Assembly (NCBI GenBank): GCA_014338405.1
Contig: JTDE01000136.1
Coordinates: forward strand, 182,229-246,228
Source: Paragonimus skrjabini miyazakii
Lineage: Eukaryota > Platyhelminthes > Trematoda > Plagiorchiida > Troglotrematidae
Reading direction: 5' to 3'
DNA: 64,000 nt
Positions 24,524 through 36,300 of this stretch are shown here, piece by piece (within the stretch, counting starts at the first letter, position 1; each line of letters begins with the position of its first letter). Made by a program: the position numbers and the translations under genes. The notes under the pieces were generated by a model, which saw only the letters and a list, made by a program, of their open reading frames with translations, had not been told where the DNA came from and did no database searches.

Positions 24524-25557
24524 TTTCAGAGTAAAAATCCTGGTAGGGAGATTGTTCCAGCTCAAAGCTATGTACTATATGTTTCGCCAGTTTGTTCAGC
24601 AGTGGCTCCACCTTCCCGAAGACACGTCAGTCAGCTACATCCATACCTCAATTCGTTTGGGCGGTTTGGCAATCCCGAGTTTGTCTACCACTATTTCCGT
24701 CTGGCGCAAATCTCGAGTGGGGAGACCTCTCCAGTCAATGTCCAGTTCTGCGGAATGTGGTCGAAGATAATTCGTTTGGCCTTATCTTGAGAGAACTGAA
24801 CGTCCCGGTACGCGTTCAGGATGTAGTGGTGACAAACAAGGAAAAAGCCCATGCGGTGTGGATGGATAAACTCTACCGTGGTCTTCAGGAAGTGTCACGC
24901 TCTCATTCGTTTGCTGTTTAACCCAGATCGCATCTTCCCCAGAATGTTTATTCGTGCCATCCAGCTCCGATGTAGTCTGTTGCGGACTAAAGTCCGAACT
25001 TCATGAGGTAGCCGAAGTGACCACTCAGTTCTCTGCCATGACAACTGCGGTCAACCGGAAAGTCTTGCTCATATTCTACAATCATGATGGCTCACCCATG
25101 AAGTGCGTTGTGCTCAACAAAACCGCATGGTCAAGGGCCTGGTGAAAAGGCCGTGCAATCTGCGATACGCGGTCTTCGAGGAACTAAGTAACAACGGTGA
25201 GGTCGTTCATCAAACCCGATGTGATTGCGGTCTGTGACGGCGCTGCTGTGGTCCTTACCGTAAGTATAGTGGATGGCTACCGAAGCCAACTCGACTGGAC
25301 GGACTAGGACACGAGGTACAGAACCGACACTCAGAACATCGCCGTTCATTTGGTCCCCCATACTATGGGCTATGATGTGAGCTTTGCTTCTCACTCAACT
25401 GTGATCATTTCTTCTTGCGGTATTATATTTCACTCTTCAAGTAGCTCGATTAGTTGACTGGGACTACCCTCCTTCGCAGTGGCGGATTTATGTCTACTCA
25501 ATCTTCTGGGTCCCCTAAAAACCTACGACATATTTATGCGAGGAACCTGGCATTAAC
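24524..25557 (+). pseudogene. R2/NeSL-clade non-LTR retrotransposon, 3' half of ORF
   Basis: Read across frames, a complete C-terminal half of an R2-type protein is visible. First comes the RT thumb region (FVQQWLHLPEDTSVSYIHTS then IRLGGLAIPSL, 24.58-24.69 kb). A connecting segment follows (FGLILRELNVPVRVQDVVVT, about 24.78-24.84 kb), then a zinc-finger region from 25034 (CHDNCGQPESLAHILQS...THEVR, the usual fourth ligand Cys apparently replaced by a stop). Last is a restriction-like endonuclease domain with KPDVIAVCDG from 25212, VSIVDGYRSQLD, GYDVSFAS and a C-terminal YDIFMRGTW. At least three frameshifts and several in-frame stops make it a dead copy. It is 5' truncated, lacking the RT fingers/palm. 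The clade assignment follows from CCHC plus RLE downstream of the RT, which is diagnostic for R2/R4/NeSL-type elements. Confidence 0.8.
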
Positions 25558-25772
25558 TGTTGCCAATTCTCTGACAGTTGTCTCATTATGAAGGACATCT
25601 TTCTATCCCGATGCGTGAGCCTTGATTGTGATAGCACCCCGGTACCCTGAAGAGCTTTTAATTTTGTGCTACTGACCGTTTATTTTATTCTCTTTTCCTA
25701 ATTAGTTTTGAGCGCATCTTTTTTTCTTATTCTAAAACCCGTTTGTTATAGACGGCACAAATAAATTTTCAT
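25558..25772 (+). mobile_element. Probable 3' UTR of the R2-type element
   Basis: Sequence following the endonuclease remnant, up to the AATAAA-containing stretch at 25.76 kb (GGCACAAATAAATTTTC). It has pyrimidine-rich runs and no reading frame. The boundary is a guess from the base-composition change. Confidence 0.35.
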
Positions 25773-26129
25773 TTGATGACTGGACTATTAACGCTTGCTA
25801 TTCTTGTGAGAAGACTTGTCAACCGTTCAATATTGCTAACTATGCAGCGTCTCATTTTTGACAGACAGCTTGTTTTCACATTAACCTCTTTACATATCTG
25901 TTGCTTAATTTCGGTGTCACCGTTTGTTCTTCTTGAACGAAAATGTGTATATTGCTCTTCAAAATAAACGATTTAATGGGTGAGCAATAACAAATAGCGA
26001 AAGAAGTCAAGGGATACTGGTCGGAATGAAAACAAAACTACTACCTATCATCCTTACAACATTCACAGTGAAATATTCACCAGTCTGAAGAGTGAGACGC
26101 CGAGAGTGTCATCATTTTAGTGCACTGAT

Positions 26130-26470
26130 TCGGGTGACTAAGTCGCCTGCACACTCGGTTTGTTATCCCAGATATATGTCATCCCTTAGTTTGATTTCAA
26201 CTGCTGAGAACTCATCTACGGAAGACTTCGGTAGGCTGTTCCAGATTAGACCAACTTGGACGCTGAATATGTGATCTCTGCAAGTCAAACGGTTCATATG
26301 ATGTGGTGGCCTTAGCCAGTTATCTGTGTGATGGTTATTTTGCTAGGCATGAGTATAGTTTTTAGAGCCTGTTGCGGTTGACGGATGATATTACATAATG
26401 AAATCAAGTCTCGGTGAACAGTTTCACCTTGTCTTATATCGTTAGCTATAACATGTGTTTGTAAAGATGT
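26130..26470 (-). pseudogene. CR1-like LINE, RT C-terminal tail
   Basis: On minus the fragment reads RDLISLCNIIRQPQQAL (about 26.42-26.37 kb), an ITQITG-stop-GHHI segment, then LTCRDHIFSVQVGLIWNSLP and a S-x-V-x-x-F end. This is the classic tail of CR1/Jockey-group RT proteins (GDL..YKI, TRGH, R..FFS.RV...WN.LP..VV). In-frame stops show it is decayed. It lies about 600 bp downstream of the R2-type fragment, in opposite orientation. Confidence 0.65.
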
Positions 26471-27690
26471 AGGGAAGCCTTATTAGATACACGGTGTAAA
26501 CCTATGCTGCGAGTTTTTGATTAACCTGTATCCAGTAGGTTGAGTTAATCAGACGGGAAACATACTACCGTAAGTAGTAAAGCAATACACACGCTACGTT
26601 TAGAAACCTACAGACTCGTGTGAATAGTGGGAATTACATAGTGTACAGATGAATGTCCCCTGAATTGCAGCTCTGTGATTAACGAAAATCTTGCGTAAAT
26701 TAAAATATTTTCTGTCTTTCAGTAGTAAAGAGTCCAACATTAGTTACTCTCACGTGAGCTATCGTGTTGCTAGTAAGAACCAATTAGGACTAAACCTATT
26801 AGCACTTTAACATCAATTCGGAAAGTGATTATTCTAGACGATTTACCAAAAAGTGTTTTTCAATATGAATGATCAAACGAAAAGCCGCACATACCTTGAG
26901 AAAGTATATATATATGTGTAAACGTTTCCAGATAAAGTCTCACTATCCCTTTCAAGCTCATTACTACCATATCTGTGTATATTGAAAAAAATGTCTGCCT
27001 CCAAAGTAGATTCAATTAATCGTATCTTGTTCTGTGATAGCATGTTTTAACTGAACGAATAGTTAACCTATATAAAAGTTTGAAAAAACATAGCCAAACG
27101 CAAGTTTGTGGAATGATTCATGCTAGCTTCATGTTCACGTAACCACCTACATCGGTCACGAAGAAGTTAGCAGATTTTGAGTTGCATCGCCCCCCCCCCC
27201 AATTAATTGCCATCACCAGAAGATGGTTGTTTATTCTTAGGAAAACGTGCATCGACCAAGATTTTGTGTGAATTTGTAGTTTTTACTGTTCAGTGAGGGC
27301 TTTGCTATGGTTTAATCATATGTCCTGATGGGGATAGCTTAAAGCTATGCAAGCCTATTGGTGTGTGTATATATGTAGTTCATGCTGAACAGGGTTTAAC
27401 TGCTAGATTAGTTATTCAACTGTAGATTAATCATCATGGTTATCACAGCTAATGGCCAGCCCTAGAAACATACGACAGTTGGCCCACAGAAAGATTCTGG
27501 AATCCACAGATATTGGAAATATCCGTCAGCTGTACTACTTACACTCATAACGTGTACGTTGCATTGTAAGCATTTGAAGATTATAGGTGACTTTCAACGC
27601 AACGATCTCTTGCCTAACAATTGTCAGCTAAGTCAAGGGCCTGCTACTGCTGCAATGACGATTTTGCAGTCCGTGAACGCATACTGAACT
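26471..27690. other. Intergenic with C11 homopolymer
   Basis: No coding support. A run of 11 C occurs at 27190-27200 and a short TA repeat at about 26.90-26.92 kb. Confidence 0.5.
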
Positions 27691-27700
27691 GACGCGATTT

Positions 27701-27964
27701 CTACGTCAGTAAGGTATGTACGCGAAACCTCATTGGCCAGTCAATTACACCGAAATCTAACTTAATTTTTGTATGTGACAGTGTGCCACGGAATAGCGTC
27801 CACATTAATCTTGTATACGTACTCTTTGCCAGAAGGCTAGCTCCGATGTCTGCGACAACCATAGGGAGAAAATGTATTGCGACGTTTGAGACTGTTAGTA
27901 CGTCAGTTGTCTTGTAATAGCTGTTCCCCACTGGACTTATAGTGCACAGTCCATGAAGTGACAT
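27701..27964 (-). pseudogene. Possible LTR-retrotransposon aspartic protease fragment
   Basis: The minus frame contains LTVSNVAIHFLPMVVADIGA followed by SLLAKSTYTRL and, later, LSHTKIKLDFGVI and MRFRV. The arrangement F-L-x-x-x-D-x-GA-S-x-x-x-x-ST-x-x-x-L followed by a L-x-x-x-x-I-x-L strand resembles retropepsins of Ty3/gypsy-like elements (D-T/S-GA core). Here the core is DIGA with extra residues before it, so the site is degenerate. No RT or integrase neighbours were seen. Confidence 0.35.
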
Positions 27965-28935
27965 AGAGCACGCTAAGCGTAGATGGACCTGGTTTTAACA
28001 AACTACTACAACCTATTTGAGAGTTGTATCATATCCACTTAATTCTTTTCTGTTTGCCACTGCAGTCTGTTAGAATCATCAACAGGATCCGAAAACACCA
28101 AGACAGTTGATTGGTTTGTGTGCATTTGGCTACTGTAAATCACGGATCGTTACCGACAGTCGTCTACCTTTATTTGCTAATCACGTAAGTAGGAGAAAAT
28201 TTGTACGCAAGAACTAGCCTTACAGTACTTATGGCTGCCTCCAATATTCCAGTGTTTTCTCTACCTTACTGATGAGGTGTTTCAACAGTTGATCACTCTC
28301 ACTCTGTGTCCACACTACGCCTACTGTTTATCCTTTGTGAATTTTATCAAGACAGTCGGCTTTGTGAGAAGTTGACAGTAATTCATCCACAACTTTTATG
28401 TCGTATTATTCGCGTTTGTTTACTTGTTGCGTTAACAGTTTTCACTGTTTACTGATTTGAAACATTGACTATTTTGAACGAACCCAAAACTTCTGTTATG
28501 GATCATCTCACAGTTTGCAGCAATATTCCCCGATATAACCTTGACGAGAGATGTAAACAGCACAGGTTTACGCGCTGTATTTCACAATCTTCATCCACAT
28601 TGTTGTGAGTGTACATTGTGGCTAGCTGTGTTTACTTGGTTAAATCAAACAATTTGCCATTGGGTGTAACAGTCGAATCGCACGAAGGAAAACATTGGAA
28701 GCAAGCAAATCACCTTGATTGGAGTTGTTTAACGTGATAATACAGAAGTGATAATCAGCTCACCTTGTTAACAGAGAAAGTGAGATGTATACTTTTAATA
28801 AAATAGGCACCCATGAAAAGTAGAAAAAGATTATTGTGATTCGCCCAAACTTTCCGAAATGCTTTGATATAATTCACAATGTGATTTGTATTCAAAAGCG
28901 GTTGCGTATTTGTTTATTGTGCATCCGATTTTACA

Positions 28936-29301
28936 TTGATTTGTCAGGCGTCCAGATCTAATTTGAAGCATGCTCGGTCGTTTGATGATTTGATCATTTG
29001 TCTGGTCTTCCGATTTTCGTATCCACATCCCTACATCCAAATTTGTACCTACACTGAGATCCGAGTTGTGGAACAGTTTGCGACAGGTGCGGTTAGGAAG
29101 AGCACTGCCATTATTTTATTTAAAGAACGAACGTTAGAAGCCATTCGTAAAACCTCAAACAAAGTAGGTATCAGGACGGTTTTTCGAAAAAAGACGAAAG
29201 TACTTAAAATCTTCGTGCATCTTAGATTCTGTAACATGCAAGCCGGCCATCTTTACTCTGGTTGTTTGTTACGTGTACAGACCAACTTTAGGACAACGTA
29301 G
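28936..29301 (+). CDS. 121-codon open frame, possible retroelement linker
   Basis: One of the longer frames in the window. It contains a Lys/Arg-rich stretch NKVGIRTVFRKKTKVLKIFV and later GHLYSGCLL. The G-I-x-T-V-F-R...L-x-x-x-L-V pattern resembles the linker preceding GIY-YIG endonucleases in retroelement proteins, but the endonuclease itself is not visible downstream. An antisense frame overlaps the first third. It is weakly supported and could be chance. Confidence 0.25.
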   Translation: MICQASRSNLKHARSFDDLIICLVFRFSYPHPYIQICTYTEIRVVEQFATGAVRKSTAIILFKERTLEAIRKTSNKVGIRTVFRKKTKVLKIFVHLRFCNMQAGHLYSGCLLRVQTNFRTT

Positions 29302-30400
29302 AAACACTGGGGGACAGCGTTCTTCCAAAGTAGGTGTTTCAACAATAGTCCTGCGAGAAAGGAAACAACAAGAAACAAGTATAAGCCATGTACACGACTT
29401 ACCCAAACGATAACTAAGACGGCGCCGACAACACAGCAGCACGCCCTGTTACGTAATTTAAATTCAACCTGTGTGCTCTTCCTGGTTGCGACTGCACGTT
29501 GCAGTTCCTTGTATTTTGAGCAAACTAGCGGATGGAATATATTACAAGGATTGTCCGCGATTTTAAATTGAACAGGCAGAAAGATAACTTAAAAATACAG
29601 CAAATCAGCTCTGCAGAAGCACTGAAAAAGCACTCTGAAATCAGTGTGCTAGGCCATGATCAGGTAATCTTCAATCGCCGGTCATGCATCAGAAGTAAGT
29701 CACGAAGTTGATTTGAAAAAAATGTAGATGTCAATGGACAAGGGTTTTTGAAAGGACAAGTGCGCTTATCCACAAAAACTATCAAAATTAAGAAGGCTAA
29801 TTACCCCGTAAATGGAATTGATGGGGTTGAACTCTCTGGCAAATGGCGGGCGGCCTCAGATCGATCAAAATGATTGACGTCAATGGTGGGACAAGGCAAC
29901 AATCTTAACACATCAGGATTAAGATTTCTGTATCCAGTTTTCTCAATTGTGCAGAAAATTTGATTAACCTATCTGACAAATTATACTCATTCAACTTCTG
30001 CCTAGCTATCCACGTGTCCTCAATCTGCTGTAGTTAGGAATTTGAATCCAGCAATGACCCTTATCCGTATACACTTGAATCGGGATTGGCTACATTATGT
30101 CTCCTCTAAATGTTCGTGATTGACCTGCCTGGAATAACGCCAAGTTTATAACTGATTTATTTGGTTTGAAGAAGCTTTTGTGTTGGGAATGAAACGCCAT
30201 CAATGAAACAAATCAACGACTGCACATAATTTGTTCGGAAACTAAAAAGTACCTTGCTATACACAACTTACCCGTTCGACGTATTTCTTGCTAACGTTTG
30301 AAGGGCGGCTGCAAGCCCTCATCTTCTGGCTTACTTAGGACATTTTACACTCGCTCAGTAGCCATTGGTACGTGATCTATTAACTGATGATGTATGGTTT
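29302..30400. other. Intergenic, nothing recognised
   Basis: No frame, shared repeat or splice-bounded island could be supported. Confidence 0.4.
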
Positions 30401-30407
30401 TTATAAA

Positions 30408-30585
30408 GATTGAACATCACCCACAATTGGTTGGAGCTTTCGCATTCCCGCAGATCTTCCAGTCGGCTTCTTTTGAAAAGAAACACCAGACTCAGGTTTC
30501 GCTCTCATTAGAGCAGCTCTTCAGTAGTGCATATCATCGCCACAGCCACACTCAACCACTTTCGCTCTTGAGTAATCACCAAGTT
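30408..30585 (-). mobile_element. SINE family A, inverted, nearly full length
   Basis: The reverse complement carries, in order, a GGCAACTTGG segment, GTGGTTGAGTGTGGCTG (box B region), GGCGATGATATGCACTACTG, GCTCTAATGAGAGCGAAAC, TGAGTCTGGTGTTTCTTTTC, GCCGACTGGAAGATC and CAATTGTGGGTGATGTTCA. All correspond to the 41 kb copy. It is head to head with the plus fragment at 30592-30712. Confidence 0.75.
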
Positions 30586-30591
30586 GCCCGA

Positions 30592-30712
30592 GCGCTTCGA
30601 GAGAAGAGGTGACTGGAAAGTTTATGAGAATGCAATAACTTCGATCAATTGTAAATGATGTTCAGTCCATATGAAAATCAAAATGCCCTGCTACTCATCA
30701 GTAATAGAAACA
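30592..30712 (+). mobile_element. SINE family A, 3' half
   Basis: Starts within the GCTTC...GAGAAGAGGTGACTGGAAAG segment and continues TTCGATCAATTG, GATGTTCAGTCCATATGAAA and CTACTCATCAGTAA. It is 5' truncated and abuts the inverted copy to its left. Both partners contain the same 3' region, so this is a duplication-inversion rather than a simple twin-priming inversion. Confidence 0.75.
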
Positions 30713-31783
30713 TCGTTCAACAAATGAATGACTTCTGTGATTTCAACTTGGAGAGAAGTCCTATTCGTGAGGCCATTGATTGGAGATAAAAGGACATTTA
30801 AATAGTTTCCATTACTGCTTCTTGCATATTCTTAAAATGGCACTAATCAGTTAACTTGAGGCTTACAGTGCCTCCTTCTCTGTCTTTGCTTTTCATGTCT
30901 GTATTTACAAACAGTAACGCAATTATATCATAGGAACTTTAATCACTTCCGTATTCGTCTGAAATTTTATTGTTCAGTTCTGCTACCAATAACACTAAAA
31001 CTAACATCTCATTCCTGATCTTTGAGTCTCACACCTTCAAACATTTTTAATGGATGAAAAACGCTTACATTTTGTCCATTTTCAAAACAAACCCTTTATG
31101 AATTTTTTCCATCAGACTGTTGCCAACTTGTTAGTCGGTCATAACGGGCACTTCATTGTGAACACTAGTGTTTTGGATTTTGTATCATCCGAACTTACGA
31201 GCATAAGCACCGTACCATCGCTATTCAACCGGACACACAAATTGAGAGAGGGCGGGGTTTGTGGACAGAAGGTTACAGAAATAAGTCAAACGGTTTCTGC
31301 CAAAGTGGCAATACAAATCGATAGATGGATATTGTAGGTACTGCCTTCTGTTCAGCCGAATTCCGTTTTCATTTACCACATGAAACATGGTATAGTACAG
31401 ACGCCGAGCAGATGCTGTCAATAGCCTAGAACCATCTACGTACAATACAGTTTTGATATTCACTATTCATGAGTGATACCCAAAAGATTTCTCATTCACT
31501 TTGAGACTACGTTAGTTATTGTAATCACGGTCATGAAAGTTTTAAGAAACCATTGATAATTTTTCGTCTGTTTGTCTGTTAACGGTATACTTACAGTTGT
31601 CACGTTGATCGAAACTGAAAATTGCATACAAAGTAGTTTCGTCTTGCTAAATATGTGTTGTTCTTACACGACCTAACTTTGGAATGGAGTGATTTGGTTC
31701 ACCGCAAAGTTACCGGGCAGATCACGATGGAATGCACTATCTTCGGCAGTGTATATGCCTTGCAGTGGCATACAATTTTAACA

Positions 31784-31836
31784 CTATGCTGAACAACCAT
31801 GCTGAACAAACATGCTGAACACCATGCTGTAACACC
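31784..31836. repeat. Four-unit 12-13 bp tandem repeat
   Basis: Units TATGCTGAACAAC, CATGCTGAACAAA, CATGCTGAACAC and CATGCTGTAACAC follow one another with one or two differences each. No open frame makes use of the period. Confidence 0.75.
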
Positions 31837-31839
31837 GGC

Positions 31840-34800
31840 ATAAACGGAACGTTGTATGCTCATTGAAGCAATGAGGTAAGTTAGTTTTCCACAATATACG
31901 CAGTAGCAAATCCAGTTCGAAATAAATCTCCTATAACATGCCGCCCGCTACATCAATGATAACACTCATCGTATATTGTTCTATTCATAATGACCGAAAT
32001 AATGGCAGGCACAAAATAACTACGATGTACATTCAGAACTTTACGATCTGAAGGCTTACTGACACAGACCTTGTCAAGACGTTTGAATTTTATCGCTTGA
32101 AAACATGAAAGGTTGAGACCAATTTCCGATTTGCCGTAATCACAACAAAACAACTTCTTTGGTGATTAGTCGCAAATTTGATCATTGCTTAATAACACAT
32201 CAAAAGATATGGCGAACAACTCCAGTGTGACAGCCAGTAAGAAGGTACCTTCATCAAAAAAACGTTATGACAGTATAGTAAACACACTTCTGTCCACATA
32301 CATCGCTTTATGACCAAGTAAGTTTACAAGAATTTCCAACTGCTCTATGAGAAACTAAGAGTGAGGTCATTTTTCGAACAATGTTACAGCTGCTTGGATA
32401 TCTCAGTCTGCGAATCTAACATTTACGTGTGAAGTGCCGAGCGACTACACGTTTTTACACGACTGGTTTAACTGTATGGAACATGAACTAAATTAACTGA
32501 ATGTTTGTTCACTGTTTGACATGCGTTTCAGCTTGTATTACTGTTTGTACAAAATGGCAGCTGACTCAAAGTTTACCTGGTTTAGTTACGTGTGGAAGTG
32601 GGACATGCAGCCTTGACGTTAGATTTGGCCACACTTCTCAGATGCACTGTGGATATTAAAACCAGTCTGATTTAGTATGAACCTTGGTAAACATACTTCA
32701 GAAGCATGTTTATTCAGCGACAGTTCCTTCATTGTGTTCCACCCGGTGGTTCCTTGAAGTAAACGTCCCTAGATCAAATGATTGTGCTCAGCATTCACAT
32801 ACTTGACCGATAGCGCCGTTAGGACGTCATAGTACGGTATTGGACTGTTGTCTAAATCCACATGACAAAAACCCATATTCCGTTTTGCTAAATGGTTATG
32901 CCGCGCATGCGTTGGATGTAAGGCGCGTCTTCCGACCAAACGGGAATCGATCAAACAATCAGACATCAGTTGTATTCAACCGCAACCCACTTATCAGGAG
33001 ACAGAGCATGCCATCGAATGCGTGTACCTCGGTCCATGGCGGTCGAACTACGTGTTGTCCGAAGTAATTTTGTAGCTAGCCCTTACGGAATGCCGGTTGG
33101 TGAATTAGCTTGTAAGTACCTGAAAGTCACGTGAAATTATAAATCGGCAAACGAGACTGAAATGAATTGAATTCGTTAGTTACCGTCACACATACACACT
33201 ACCAATAAGGAAATAGAACTCCGGTTGCTGTACGTGTGGAATGGCGTTGTGACTATTGTTTAAAGGACTTTGCGTTAGACATAACGGACTATTTTCAAGT
33301 AGAATTTTCACCAAATTTATTAAATATCACTGAACATACTGAAAATGGGTTTCTGTTATCGACTCGACACTTATTGGTTAGATGCAACCGATTATTCTTG
33401 TCAACGCATGACAGAATGGCCGTATGTTCACCATTTACATGGACTAAGTTAATCGAGGCAGACTGAAAATTCCAGGCTCTTAGCTAAAGAAGAAACGGAA
33501 AAGAGCTAGGTAACTACCTCACACACGTTGTAGAGCAACTAAATATGAACTAAAACCTTAGGAAAAATGATTCTGTAAACTTGTAATTGTAAAACCACAA
33601 CCTATCATTCGAGTTTATTGGTCAAACATGTGCACGTTAAGTAAACCGTGCATATTTGTTCGACCGGAATATCTCGTTTACTTCATAATTAAATTTGATA
33701 AACATCTTTCATTGTCAGAAGTGTCATTTAAACACACGATCACCTGATTAGAAAAATGTACTGAAACTCATTTCAGAACATGGAAAACATTACAAGTGGT
33801 CACGTGTTCAACCATGACATGCTGTGATTTCTATAAGTTTTTGGCACGTTTCCATCCAAAAATGAGAACAGTTATTTCATTCTTCCATAAATGTTGACAT
33901 CATAAATCGAGATAATAGATTTCGCAGTTTTGACAGATATTTCTGTTTAGAACAGACTTAGATCTATATATACAGGAAGAAGAAAATCGTTCACTTATCT
34001 TCGTTTTTTATACTGATTCATTAGATCACGCGCTTTCACAGCACATTTTCTCGGAACACTTCACTAACCGGAGTTGGTCAGTTACTTACTGAGACTATGA
34101 GACCGGGCTAGGTAGCTTTGTCCATTTTTAGCAGCTTTCCAGTTTGTCAGTTTGTCTGATTGTTATGTTAACGGAAACTGTTTTGCTAGGTTTCCTTGCA
34201 AACGGTTAGTTTTGACAGTCAACAACAGACTGCTTAACAGCTCCCGTGAGTTGAGTGAGCTTTCCATTCTCAAGCAACTTTGGTAATCGGACACACGAAA
34301 TCTGAGTAGACGTTCAAATGACAGTCTAGGCAATTTTCCACCAAACCATGGGTCACCATCGGCTCAAATCGACCAGTCCATAACGGCTAATCCACAATCA
34401 ACCAAACATCCATTGTGGCCCTATAATATTAAGGGGAAGCGTTTTGCATTCCAGATCTGGTTAAGAATGATAAAACCGAGATAGTCTGGAGCATCCACAT
34501 AAACTGATGGAAGTTTATTTCTGAACGATAATTGGTTAATCGTTTTGTGTCCATTTGAGAAATATTGTATAATTTGTGCACAATGTCATCAAATTAAGAT
34601 TGACCACTATGGATTTTCGTACAGGACAAAAATAGCCATATTCCTATTATGACGACATGTGCATCCGACAATCATGCAAACATGCGCCGGAAGTACATTC
34701 AGAATAATTATGAAAGGGTTGATTGATAAGACTCCCACACTCTTGATGTGAATGTTCATCTCGTTCAAAAAGTCAAGATTGGTAGGTATGTCTGAATGTC

Positions 34801-36300
34801 TCCTGCATCAGTCTATTGATTCCAAAATTAGTGCGCTATTGCTCAATGTAGATATTTTAAAAGTCGGTTTGCATTGTTTTATTGAAGAGTATTTACTACA
34901 TTTTCAGCTTTTGGAGCACAATTTACAAATGCTGTTGATAAACCTTTAGTTACTAGTTGTGACTACTCTCTGAGCACTTGTCTAGCTGATCAACTGTTTA
35001 TTTGTTACACGTTGTAATCATATGGTCTGCAAATGAACACCAGATGTTTTGCTTTGGTTTTAACCCAGTCAAACAGAAAATAATTACAGGCCAACCACGA
35101 TTTCCATGGATTGCCCTTGACTGTTAGCCGAAGGTATTTGCTTCATTTGTGCCCTGTCTCTATAGGTTTGCATCAAACAACTTTAACCATGTAATGGAAA
35201 ATAGTCTTCTGTGGTTGTATATTTAAGTTTTAAAATATAAACAAAGAATGACCAAGGGTCTAATTAATAAGTTTTTAGCCTTGCACACGCACAAGTTGAG
35301 TTTAAAAAAATGGCTAGAGCACTTCGTTTTGTTCGCTTTTGATTATCAGCAATGTTCATCGAACAAACAAAGAAACGGAAGGAATAATATGTAAAACGGA
35401 CGAATTCCGATGTTGCCACCGTGAGGAACATTTTAGAACCGTAAAGTCAATTTGTTGGATAATCCTCAACGTTGACGGGAAAATGTTTTAAACCCGCAAA
35501 ACAAGAGTGATTTAGACACGATAATAATATGTCAACGTTAACGAAGTGGTCAATCTGAGTCATACGCAGCTTTCTATGTCCAGAAATGTTACACGGACGT
35601 ATGTTGATGTCAAAAGAGGTAGCTTAAGTACTACGTTAAAAATCATTAAAAAACTTCAGAAACAGTATATGTACTCAGCCAACGCATATGGTTGTGTGTG
35701 ATTTAGAAAGGTGGAGGCGCAACAGTGGAACTAAAAGCACCCAAAGAAGCTTGAAAGTCGTTGTTCTTCATGTAGTTTACATCTAACATACGCCAAGGAC
35801 CATATTCACAATCGGACACAATATCCTGTGCAACGATACGTGATGTATCTCATTTGGCTGCATTACTCCCGGTTCAAGCCCGTTGCTATTTCCTGCTTGG
35901 TCCGTGACAAGCAAACCTACATTCCGACACTCAAATGAAAAAACACAACTAGCGTGATAACTGTCAGTGAAATTTTCATATACCATATAAACTGATCCAC
36001 ATATGCCCAGCTTTCAAATTCATAGAGCAACGTAACATATTTTAGATTATGTTTTCAATTGTTTTCCATTACTAGTGGTTTATCCGTCACTTAGCCAAGT
36101 CAAAGTTGGTTTTACTGCTAAAAAGAACCTTGTGGTATTCAACAATTACAAAATTCATCCACGTAAACCCATTGTTAACGTGTAAATAACTTGTGAATAT
36201 AACAGAGGAGCGAGAAGTTTAGCAGTTGGTTTGCCCGGTCTTGTTAGCACTAAACGCTTTCACACGAAAAGTAGTATGCAATGTCGAGTGTAACAAGTCA
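31840..36300. other. AT-rich intergenic, nothing firmly recognised
   Basis: Short frames only, including one of 76 codons at 33236-33466 (+) with cysteines but no splice support. A box-B-like GGTTCAAGCC near 35.87 kb lacks a matching box A. Confidence 0.4.

Noticed and set aside
24954..25394. Separate small genes on both strands
   Set aside because: These frames are out-of-phase shadows of the frameshifted R2-type zinc finger and endonuclease region.
27190..27200. C11 run as a regulatory or G-quadruplex site
   Set aside because: A single homopolymer run without spaced G/C tracts; most likely a simple slippage product.
31050..31337. 95-codon plus frame starting with ATG
   Set aside because: No acceptor, the nearest donor lies after the stop, and the antisense is equally open; unsupported.
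35850..35900. GGTTCAAGCC, a possible tRNA T-arm
   Set aside because: No matching box A or cloverleaf upstream; not a tRNA gene, and too little to assign to a SINE.
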